A DNA stretch of 64,000 bases from Planctellipticum variicoloris (GTDB lineage: Bacteria > Planctomycetota > Planctomycetia > Planctomycetales > Planctomycetaceae), in NCBI RefSeq assembly GCF_030622045.1, contig NZ_CP130886.1, forward strand, positions 5,402,001 to 5,466,000, written 5' to 3'. Position numbers and translations under genes: made by a program. Of the stretch, positions 42,647 through 50,038 are shown one piece after another. How positions within the stretch are numbered: position 1 is the stretch's first letter; each line of letters opens with the position of its first letter. The notes beneath the pieces were generated by a model. That model ran no database searches. It saw only the letters and a program-made list of their open reading frames with translations, and had not been told where the DNA came from.

Positions 42647-44242
42647 ATGAGGTCAGCGTGCGCAATCGCGAGCTTGCGCCGGTGGGCGCTGCTGGGTCTG
42701 CTGGGTCTCGGCGGCGGCCTGGAGTCGGCTCTGCTGGCGCAGGACGTTCCGCCACCGGCCCCGCCAGCTACCGCTGAAGAAGGCGACGTCGTCCCCGCCC
42801 CGGAACCGGTGATGACGACGCCGGCCCCCGCCGCAAAGCCCGCGGCTCCAAAACCGCCGCCTCAACCCTGGAAGCTGACATTCTTCGACAACGACTTCAG
42901 CTACAAGAAGGATCCCAACCATACGCCGCTGTTGGGCGAGAACCTGAAAGAGATCCCGCTCGACGAGATCTTCCCGTCGGACGTACTTTCGGACACGACC
43001 ATCTCCTGGGGCGGCGAACTCCGATTCCGGTACATGGACGAGCGGAACCGGCTCCGACCGCAGGGAGATACCCGCCGGAACATGTACGACCTGTGGCGCT
43101 GGCGGAACTATCTCGACGTCAAGCACTCCGACTGGGCGCGGGTTTACGTCGAGATGATCGACGCCTCGATATTCCACAACGACCTGCCGCCGACCGGGAT
43201 CGACCTGAATCGCTGGGACCTTCTGAACTACTTTGTGGATATCGCTCCGCTGGAGATTGACGACCAGAAAATCTGGATTCGGACAGGTCAGCAGGAGCTC
43301 AACTACGGTTCGCAGCGGCTGGTTTCGCCCCTCGACTGGGCGAACACCCGCCGGAACTTCGAAGGCTTCAAGGTCTTCACCAAAGGCGAAGCCTGGGATC
43401 TGGACGCATGGGTCACCAATCCCGTCAATACGGCGACGCCGAACGACGGACCGCTGGCGCGGTTCGCCAACACGTTCGACTCGCGCAACCAGGACCGCGT
43501 CTTCACTGGCGCCTGGGCGACTTACAAGGGGGTCAAGGACCACACGTTCGATTCCTACTTTCTATGGGACCACACGTCTCAGAACAACGCGGGCGGTCCG
43601 AACCTGGCCGCGTATCCGCTCGGCAACCGCTACCTGACCGCCACGCGCTGGCTGGGCAACTACGCTTACAGCGGCGACGGCGTGCTGCATGGCGAAGTCG
43701 AAGGGGGCTATCAGTTCGGCAACGATCACGGCCGCCGGGTGAACGCCGGCTTTGTGACCGTGGGGGCGGGGCACACCTGGAAGAGCCTGCCGTGGGAACC
43801 AAATCTCTGGTTCTACTACGACTGGGCGTCGGGAGACGGAGATCCGGATGCAGGCAATACCAACAGCACCTTTTTCCAATATTTCGGCCTGGTGCATGCT
43901 TACCTGGGTCTGATCGACAATATCGCCCGGCAGAACATCAGCGACGTCAACTGGAAATTCACCGTCAAGCCGCACAAGAAGGTGACCTTCCTGACCGCCC
44001 AGCACTTCTTCTCAAAGGCCAACTCGAACGACTATCTGTACAACGTCACCGGGGCGCGCATCGGCGCGCCGAACACCGGCAGCGACATCGGTCAGGAGCT
44101 CGATCTGGTCGCGACGTACAACCACAATCAGAACTTCAGCGTCGAAGCGGGATACTTCTGGTTCTGGTACGGCGCCGTCTTCGATACGATGCCGCGGGAC
44201 ACGGCCCAGCAGTTCTATCTGCAGACGACGTTCCGGTATTGA
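42647..44242 (+). CDS. Alginate-export-type outer-membrane protein
   Basis: A 531-residue outer-membrane protein. The ATG at 42647 lies six bases after GGAGG; an ATG at 42641 abuts the site and is less likely. A signal peptide (about 1-29) and a Pro/Ala-rich spacer (about 30-70) precede a beta-barrel of the alginate-export/porin type: repeated amphipathic strands such as ISWGGELRFRYMDERN, VYVEMIDAS, IWIRTGQQELNYGSQRLVSP, and a C-terminal strand ending QQFYLQTTFRY with terminal Tyr. The WANTRRNFEGFKV segment is characteristic. It may pass sugars or small molecules; alginate itself is not implied. It follows the cytochrome gene by 232 bases. Confidence 0.8.
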   Translation: MRSACAIASLRRWALLGLLGLGGGLESALLAQDVPPPAPPATAEEGDVVPAPEPVMTTPAPAAKPAAPKPPPQPWKLTFFDNDFSYKKDPNHTPLLGENLKEIPLDEIFPSDVLSDTTISWGGELRFRYMDERNRLRPQGDTRRNMYDLWRWRNYLDVKHSDWARVYVEMIDASIFHNDLPPTGIDLNRWDLLNYFVDIAPLEIDDQKIWIRTGQQELNYGSQRLVSPLDWANTRRNFEGFKVFTKGEAWDLDAWVTNPVNTATPNDGPLARFANTFDSRNQDRVFTGAWATYKGVKDHTFDSYFLWDHTSQNNAGGPNLAAYPLGNRYLTATRWLGNYAYSGDGVLHGEVEGGYQFGNDHGRRVNAGFVTVGAGHTWKSLPWEPNLWFYYDWASGDGDPDAGNTNSTFFQYFGLVHAYLGLIDNIARQNISDVNWKFTVKPHKKVTFLTAQHFFSKANSNDYLYNVTGARIGAPNTGSDIGQELDLVATYNHNQNFSVEAGYFWFWYGAVFDTMPRDTAQQFYLQTTFRY

Positions 44243-44375
44243 AAACTGGTCAGTGGTCCTTGGTCCGTCGTCAGTTGTCGATGAACTCGAAAAGGAGTTC
44301 TGAGGCTTCAGTTCTCGTCGCGTTTGCAGTTCAATCAAGGAGATTCGCTGCTGACCGATTTCAGGAGACATCGCC

Positions 44376-45398
44376 ATGACCACTGCCGCCTGGCAACTGC
44401 AGCCCGCCGACTCTGCGTACCGCCTGACGAAGGTGACTCGCGACGTACCGGCTCCGGGGCCGGGGCAGGTCAAAGTTCGCGTGCGGGCGGTCTCTCTCAA
44501 TTACCGCGATCTGGTCAATCGGGACAATCTTGCCGGGCGCGATGTCGCCGGGCGCGTGCCGACGTCCGACGGAGCCGGGGAGATTGTGGGCGTCGGCCCC
44601 GCAGTGACCGGCTGGCAGGTCGGCGACCGAGTTGCGGGCTGCCTGTTTCAGACGTGGCAGTCGGGTCGGTTCGACATGGGCTATCACAAACAGGACCTCG
44701 GGGGAACGCTCGACGGGATGCTCGCCGAGGAAGTCCTCCTCTCTGCCGACGGCATCGTCAGCATTCCCGGCCATCTCTCCTGGTCCGAGGCGGCGACGCT
44801 GCCCTGCGCGGCGGTGACGGCGTGGTACTCGCTGACCACTCGCGGCGGTCTGCAGGCGGGCGATACGGTCCTCGTCCTGGGCACCGGGGGCGTTTCGATT
44901 TTCGGACTGCAGTTCGCCACGGCACTCGGAGCGAAGGTGATCGTGACATCCAGCAGCGACTCCAAGCTGGAACGGGCGCGAGCCCTCGGCGCCTGGCAGA
45001 CGGTCAATTACCGCACGCAGCCCGACTGGCAGAAAAATGTCTGGGAATTCACCGGCAAACGGGGCGTGGACCAGATTCTGGAAGTCGGCGGTCCGGGGAC
45101 GCTGGAGAAGTCGCTGGGCTGCATTGCCGCGGGCGGGCATATCGCACTCATCGGCGTGTTGACCGGGTTCGGCGCCCCGCAGACCAGCCTGTTTCCACTG
45201 GTGGCCCGCAATGCGCGGATGAACGGGATCTACGTCGGCTCTCGGTCCGACTTTGAAGCCATGAATGCGTTTATCGCCGAGCGCGCGTTGCACCCGGTGA
45301 TTGATCGCGAGTTTCCGTTCGACGAGGCTCCGGAGGCCTACGCGTATCTCAAGTCCGGCAGCCATTTCGGCAAAGTGGTCATCAGCGTCGATGGTTGA
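44376..45398 (+). CDS. Zinc-independent medium-chain alcohol dehydrogenase/quinone oxidoreductase-like protein
   Basis: A 340-residue MDR-family oxidoreductase. The GroES-like N-terminal domain has VPAPGPGQVKVRVRAVSLNYRDL and TSDGAGEIVGVG. The Rossmann domain has VLVLGTGGVSIFGLQFATALGAKVI and LEVGGPGTLEKSL. The catalytic zinc Cys of true alcohol dehydrogenases and the structural four-Cys lobe are absent, placing it with quinone-oxidoreductase-like members that use NADPH. The C-terminus ends HFGKVVISVDG. The ATG at 44376 directly precedes the family N-terminus. It converges with the WD40-oxidoreductase gene, and a shared terminator wrapped in repeats lies between them. Confidence 0.88.
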   Translation: MTTAAWQLQPADSAYRLTKVTRDVPAPGPGQVKVRVRAVSLNYRDLVNRDNLAGRDVAGRVPTSDGAGEIVGVGPAVTGWQVGDRVAGCLFQTWQSGRFDMGYHKQDLGGTLDGMLAEEVLLSADGIVSIPGHLSWSEAATLPCAAVTAWYSLTTRGGLQAGDTVLVLGTGGVSIFGLQFATALGAKVIVTSSSDSKLERARALGAWQTVNYRTQPDWQKNVWEFTGKRGVDQILEVGGPGTLEKSLGCIAAGGHIALIGVLTGFGAPQTSLFPLVARNARMNGIYVGSRSDFEAMNAFIAERALHPVIDREFPFDEAPEAYAYLKSGSHFGKVVISVDG

Positions 45399-45495
45399 TC
45401 GTCGATCGTTGATGGCCGGAAAAGAAAGGCTCTGCGACGCCGAATGACATCGCAGAGCATTTCTGAACCATCAACCATGAACCATCAACGATAGA
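45388..45495. repeat. gttgat phrase repeats flanking a terminator
   Basis: The left part has 'cgatggttgatcgtcgatcg' followed by ttgatgg, and the right part has 'gaaccatcaaccatgaacca' followed by tcaacgat. The two sides are complementary and enclose the hairpin at 45429-45458. The insertion-sequence target at 39115-40570 is of the same design. Confidence 0.65.
45429..45458. terminator. Bidirectional terminator between convergent genes
   Basis: Arms GCTCTGCGA and TCGCAGAGC enclose a 12-base loop. On the plus strand ATTTC follows; on the minus strand CTTTCTTTTCC follows. It serves the MDR gene from one side and the WD40-oxidoreductase gene from the other. Confidence 0.75.
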
Positions 45496-45498
45496 CGC

Positions 45499-47553
45499 CT
45501 ACTCAACTCCCAGCTCCTTCAGTCGCTTGCCAGCCTCCACCTTCGCCTTGTCGAGGACCGTCTGCAGTTTGACCGGAACGCCTCCCTGGCGTTTGCTTTC
45601 GTCGGCGGCTTCCATGAAAGCGTAGATTTCCAGCGTTTCCTGCTCGTCGACGGGCGGCGTACCCGTCCGGAAGAACTTGACGAACTCGACCGCCAGCGGC
45701 TTGTAGCCGCCGTAGGGACCGATCTGGCCGATCCCCTTCGACCCGAAGGCGGTCCCGCCATAGCCGCTCCCCTGGCGGAGACCGCGGAAGGTGCCGATCC
45801 GTCCGCCGGTCCAGACTCCCGTGACGAGTTCAGTGCCGGGCGTCTGCGCACGCGTCACCGACTCGCAACCCGGCCCCATGACGGTAAACAGCGTCTCGAC
45901 GCCGTGGATGCCGTACCAGAAGAGATCCGGATGGGTCGCTTCCAGCGACGCCGGGCTGTAGGCGTCGCAGCCGTAGACATCACCGAGCGACCCGCCGCGG
46001 ATCTTCTGGGCTCCCTCGGCGAACCGCAGCGAGGAGGCCGAGAAGACCGGAACCTTGTACTTCTTCGCGGCTTCGAAGATCGCGACAGCGTCGGTCAACG
46101 AACCGGCGATCGGCTTGTCGATGAAGCAGGGCTTACCGGCTTTCAAAACCGGCAGAACCTGTTCCAGATGCGGCCGGCCGTCGTTAGTTTCGAGCAGGAC
46201 GCAGTCGACCTTTTCCAGCAGTGCAGGAATCGAATCGACGATCTCGATCCCCAGGTCCTGGAAGATCTTGGTGTACTCCGGCACGCGCTTCGTGCTGGAT
46301 TCAATGTCCGGGCTCCCCTTCGGATACGCAGCAACCACCTTGCAATGGGCGAGTTCGGGAGGTGCGTCGGGATCGTTGAGGAGCTTGGCGAAGGCTGGCG
46401 CGTGTGAGGTATCGAGACCAATTACGCCGACGCGCAGCACCTTCGGAGCGGGCTGGGCTTCGACGGCGGTGAGAACCTTCGATGCGACGCTGGCGACGGC
46501 GGCGACTGGATCGGAAGACTGCGAGCCGGGAAGTTGCCAGAGCGTGACCGACCGATCCTGGCTTCCTGCGGCGATCTTCGTTCCGTCTGCCGAGACGGCG
46601 ACCGAGTTCACTTTCGCTTCGTGGGCTTCTTCTTCCGCGGTGAGATCTTCGCCGGTGTCGCTGCGCCAGAGTCGGATCTCGTGCATTCCCTTAAAGCCGC
46701 CGCCGCTTCCGGAAACGATCAGCGAGGACTTCGGGACGAAGGCCAGCGTATTCACGGGCCGGCTGTGACCGCCGTAGAAGCCGACCGGTTCGCCCGACGG
46801 GAGATTGTAGAGAATCACTCGTTCGTCGAGGCCGCCGGAGGCGACCAGCTTGCTGTCTGGCGAGAAGGCAACGCAGAGCGCCGCTTGCTTGTGATCGGTC
46901 GCAGTGACGCGGGCCTGCCAGGTCTGCGTGTCCCAAAGCTTCAGTTCGCCCGGTTTCGTGAGGCGGGTGTCGTCGCCGGCGACCGTCGCGACGGTCTGGC
47001 CATCGGCGGACCAGGCGACTCCCGTGACCGGATACGCATGACCGGAGAGGACGACCGGGGCTTCTTCCCCGGCGAGCGTCCAGACCCGGGCGACTTCGTC
47101 TTCGGAGGAAGCCGCCAGCTTCAATCCATCCGGCGACCAGGCCAGGCCGGTCACGTAGGCCCGCGGACCTTTCAGCGTGCGCTGCTCCTTGGAGTTCGCG
47201 ACGTCCCAAAGCACGATCTTCTGGTACATGCCGACGGCGAGCTGCGCCCCGTCCGGCGAAAAGGCGAGCGACCGGACCGTCTTGCCGGCGGTCAGCGTGG
47301 ATTTGACTTCGGTTCCGGAAAGGAGCCGGACTTCGGGGCCTGTCGCAATCGCCAGCAGCTCCCCCTGCGGCGACCACGCCACCGCAGGGACCGCAGCAGG
47401 GAGATCGCCGATGCGACCGATCGATTTGAGGGCGTTCACGCCGCCGACCGCTGTGCTCGGCGTCCCGAGGGGCGGAACTTCCGCCCGAAGTGTTTCCGCA
47501 AATCCCCAGGCCCCGATCAGGAGCCCCGTGACCGACAGCAGGCGACGCAGCAT
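45499..47553 (-). CDS. Fusion of a WD40 propeller with a Gfo/Idh/MocA-like oxidoreductase
   Basis: A 684-residue exported protein. A signal peptide (about 1-24) is followed by seven WD40 repeats (about 55-345: VPAVAWSPQGELLAIAT, VRSLAFSPDGAQLAVGMY, VTGLAWSPDGLKLAASS, VTGVAWSADGQTVATV, LCVAFSPDSKLVASGG, VNTLAFVPKSSLIVSG, VNSVAVSADGTKIAAGS), enough for a closed propeller. From about residue 370 comes a Gfo/Idh/MocA-like domain: RVGVIGLDTSHAPAF, DCVLLETNDGRPHLEQ, CFIDKPIAGSLTDA (the EKP lysine motif as DKP) and FWYGIHGVETLF. The nucleotide-binding loop GLDTSHA departs from the usual GxGxxG. It may bind a protein or glycan through the propeller and act on a sugar. The frame is unbroken through the junction. 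Confidence 0.85.
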   Translation of the reverse strand: MLRRLLSVTGLLIGAWGFAETLRAEVPPLGTPSTAVGGVNALKSIGRIGDLPAAVPAVAWSPQGELLAIATGPEVRLLSGTEVKSTLTAGKTVRSLAFSPDGAQLAVGMYQKIVLWDVANSKEQRTLKGPRAYVTGLAWSPDGLKLAASSEDEVARVWTLAGEEAPVVLSGHAYPVTGVAWSADGQTVATVAGDDTRLTKPGELKLWDTQTWQARVTATDHKQAALCVAFSPDSKLVASGGLDERVILYNLPSGEPVGFYGGHSRPVNTLAFVPKSSLIVSGSGGGFKGMHEIRLWRSDTGEDLTAEEEAHEAKVNSVAVSADGTKIAAGSQDRSVTLWQLPGSQSSDPVAAVASVASKVLTAVEAQPAPKVLRVGVIGLDTSHAPAFAKLLNDPDAPPELAHCKVVAAYPKGSPDIESSTKRVPEYTKIFQDLGIEIVDSIPALLEKVDCVLLETNDGRPHLEQVLPVLKAGKPCFIDKPIAGSLTDAVAIFEAAKKYKVPVFSASSLRFAEGAQKIRGGSLGDVYGCDAYSPASLEATHPDLFWYGIHGVETLFTVMGPGCESVTRAQTPGTELVTGVWTGGRIGTFRGLRQGSGYGGTAFGSKGIGQIGPYGGYKPLAVEFVKFFRTGTPPVDEQETLEIYAFMEAADESKRQGGVPVKLQTVLDKAKVEAGKRLKELGVE

Positions 47554-47857
47554 TCAAGCATCCTTCGTTCTGTCCAGACTGACCGCAGATTCGACGCTGC
47601 CAGCTTATCGCGGGACGGTTCGCGGGGCAAAACGAATCGAAGAATCCCGATGATTGCCGGCTCCTGCCAAAACCGTGCTTTCGCACATCAAGTCAGCTCG
47701 ATCGTCGTCCGGTCGCACAGCAATCGGCGAATCTCCCTGGCAGACGGCACGTCCCGCATTGAGCCCGGTCGGTCGACCAATTACGATTCCGACAGCAGAG
47801 ATCGTTGATCGCCGAGTTTTGCGGCGTCCGGGGAGCTGCGGGGAGGTTGAGTTTTCG
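47554..47857. other. Divergent intergenic region upstream of the adenylate-kinase-like gene
   Basis: These 304 bases separate two divergent genes. Apart from the GGGAGG ribosome-binding site at 47841-47846 I see no clear promoter, hairpin or repeat. An open frame extends the kinase upstream but is not like the family. Confidence 0.45.
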
Positions 47858-48487
47858 ATGTTTGACGGTCGCTTTCCGACGATTCTGCTGTTCGGCGCTC
47901 CGGGTGTGGGTAAGGGGACGCAGGGGAACATCCTGGGGCAGGTTCCCGGTTTCTGTCACTTGTCGTGCGGGGACGTCTTCCGTTCGCTGAACATCAGCTC
48001 GCCAGAAGGACGGGAGATTTACGAATACAGCTCACGCGGACAACTGGTGCCGGATGAACTGTCGATCCGGATCTGGAAGAAGGCCCTGCACGGCCACATC
48101 GCCGTCTCCCGCTACCGTCCGCCCGATGAATTTCTCGTTCTCGACGGCATTCCGCGGAATCCCGAGCAGGTGAAAATGATCGCGGACACGATCAACGTGC
48201 TGCACATCATTCATCTCGTCTGCGAGGACGAGAAAGCGATGATCGATCGCATCAAACGCCGGGCGATTCGGGAGAACCGTTCCGACGACGCGAATGAAGA
48301 AATCATCCGCCACCGGTTCGAAGTTTACTCGCGAGAATCCGAGCCGGTTATCGGCTGCTACCCGTCGGAAATCGTCTCTCGAATCGACGCCGTACGGACT
48401 CCCGCAGAAGTTCTGCATGCGATTCTGGGCGTGCTGATCCCGATTCAGCTTGCGTGGAAGGCCAGCCTGCCCAGTACGCCGTATTAG
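47858..48487 (+). CDS. Adenylate-kinase-like nucleoside monophosphate kinase
   Basis: A 209-residue P-loop kinase: the Walker A loop is GAPGVGKGTQ (residues 13-22), followed by HLSCGDVFRSL in place of the usual nucleotide-binding SxGDxLR, then FLVLDGIPRNPEQVKMI (the adenylate-kinase DGFPR segment as DGIPR) and RIKRRAIRENRSDDANEEIIRHRF, the Arg-rich phosphoryl-transfer region. The LID insert is short and lacks zinc cysteines. It probably phosphorylates AMP or another NMP; the substitutions leave the exact nucleotide open, so the symbol adk is not given. The start at 47858 has GGGAGG 11 bases upstream. Confidence 0.85.
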   Translation: MFDGRFPTILLFGAPGVGKGTQGNILGQVPGFCHLSCGDVFRSLNISSPEGREIYEYSSRGQLVPDELSIRIWKKALHGHIAVSRYRPPDEFLVLDGIPRNPEQVKMIADTINVLHIIHLVCEDEKAMIDRIKRRAIRENRSDDANEEIIRHRFEVYSRESEPVIGCYPSEIVSRIDAVRTPAEVLHAILGVLIPIQLAWKASLPSTPY

Positions 48488-48638
48488 AAGTCAGACGCGT
48501 GGGGACGGATCGGCTGGGAGCGGAGGCGAGTGCCGTAACGACCAGGCTCACCTGCTGCGCGGACTCAAAGAACGTGAAATCTCGAAAAGCCTGCATGCTG
48601 CCGCAGGCAGATGCAGCGTCTCGTTCGGCGTGCCTTGG

Positions 48639-48878
48639 TTACCCGACCCGCTCGCTGCTCTTCCACAACTCGAAGTCATTCATGCCGTCCTCAGCCCAGA
48701 AGATCAGGCCATAAGGGTGAAGCTCGATACTATGGCCCGGCGAGCAGCCGCTGCCGATCAGCACCACTTCACCGACCTCGCCGGGAGCCAAGCAAATCTC
48801 GCTAGCCCAGGGCTCGACGACGACAACCAGGTCCGCCGCGCCGCTGTTGCGCACAGGGATGCGGATACGCTGCTCCAC
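48639..48878 (-). CDS. Small hypothetical protein
   Basis: A 79-residue acidic protein starting with GTG seven bases after a strong GGGAGGG site. It reads as beta-rich (RIRIPVRNSGAADLVVVVEP, then CLAPGEVGEVVLIGSG) with a C-terminal FWAEDGMNDFELWKSSE. No signal, membrane span or known motif is present. The good ribosome-binding site and coding-like composition support a real gene. It stands alone, convergent with the kinase gene. Confidence 0.55.
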   Translation of the reverse strand: MEQRIRIPVRNSGAADLVVVVEPWASEICLAPGEVGEVVLIGSGCSPGHSIELHPYGLIFWAEDGMNDFELWKSSERVG

Positions 48879-49056
48879 CGGAGCCCTCCCTCGCCTGACA
48901 GATGATTCCCTGAACCAAAAGCATGGAAGATAATCGGCAGTTTCCGCAGGTCAATGCCATACTCAGGCCGTGAAATCCGTCGAATTCCACTGCGAGAGGT
49001 GACCGAGCAACACGTCATTCGGGTGAGACGTCACTCAACTCGCCCCTGAAGCCGCG

Positions 49057-49848
49057 TCAGCCGCCAAGCAGGACTCGACCGACGTGCTGAATGGCGCGCG
49101 TCAGGTCCGCGGCGCGGTCGTTGCCCTGAGTACGGACCGCGGTCAGCCAGCCGCGATAGTCGGCTTCCGACAGCAGCGCCAGCACCTCGATCCAGTCGAC
49201 GACGCCCTGCCCGACCGGGACTTCGTCGCCGCCCCCTGCAAAGTCTTTCAGGCCATCCCGCAACTGCACGTGCCAGACCAGGTCGTGCAGAGCGCGGAGC
49301 GACTCATTCACGCTGCGGCCGGTCATGGCGAACTGGGCGGGGTCGAAGTCGATCCCCAGCGGCCCGGTCTGCACCTGATTAATCAACCGGCGCAGGCTCT
49401 CGGCGGAATCGTTGACCGGCGTCAGCGCCAACGCGACGCCCACATGGTTGGCGTGGGCGGCCAGATCCTGCAGGACCTGCAGCAGCAGTTTGTACTCGGG
49501 AGAGTCTTCCTCCGCGGGAATCGTCCCGGCGCGGAAACACAAGACGCGCGCCTGAAGCTGCCAGGCGGCCGTCATCGCTCCCTTGATCGCGAGAATTCGA
49601 CGGTCGAGCTCGTGCTCAACATTCAGCGGCTGACGGGTCGGAATCACCGCTCCGGCCACCGACAATCCCAGCTCCCTCACGAAGTGCAGCAGATCGCGAC
49701 GGGCGGTTTCCGTCAGCAGGGAGGCGTCGACTTCCTGGCGGACGTCCAGCACAATTCCCTGAGCCCCCATGCCTGCGACAGTCTGGAACGACTGTCGCAG
49801 CGGTTGCTGCAGACAGCGGGTGGCGACGCTCAAACGGAAGGGATGCAT
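49057..49848 (-). CDS. TIM-barrel sugar isomerase/epimerase-like protein
   Basis: A 263-residue protein of the xylose-isomerase-like TIM-barrel superfamily (AP endonuclease 2 fold). It starts MHPFRLSVATRCLQQPLRQS and contains GAQGIVLDVRQEVDASLL, ARVLCFRAGTIPAEEDS, VGVALALTPVNDSAESLRRL, GPLGIDFDPAQFAM, VWHVQLRDGL and DWIEVLALLSEADYRGWLTA. Such proteins isomerise or epimerise sugars with a divalent metal. Several expected metal ligands (Glu in the VALxxE strand) are replaced here (VALALTP), so catalysis is uncertain. The ATG at 49848 is chosen as the start of the fold; GAGGAG lies somewhat far upstream. It is divergent from the large exported protein at 50039. Confidence 0.7.
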   Translation of the reverse strand: MHPFRLSVATRCLQQPLRQSFQTVAGMGAQGIVLDVRQEVDASLLTETARRDLLHFVRELGLSVAGAVIPTRQPLNVEHELDRRILAIKGAMTAAWQLQARVLCFRAGTIPAEEDSPEYKLLLQVLQDLAAHANHVGVALALTPVNDSAESLRRLINQVQTGPLGIDFDPAQFAMTGRSVNESLRALHDLVWHVQLRDGLKDFAGGGDEVPVGQGVVDWIEVLALLSEADYRGWLTAVRTQGNDRAADLTRAIQHVGRVLLGG

Positions 49849-50038
49849 GACGCTGGAAGACTCCTCGAACAAACCCGCACAGACTGCCGGACCGGCAGGG
49901 TCGCCTGCCGCGGGGATTGCCGGCGTGCGATTTCACCCGCACAGTCGCTCCGTTCGGCAGCCCCTTGCAGTCGGCGATGCACGGCGACGATGAATCCCCT
50001 GATATTGCGCCCGACCGCGCCGCGGGGATCTTCGCTGG

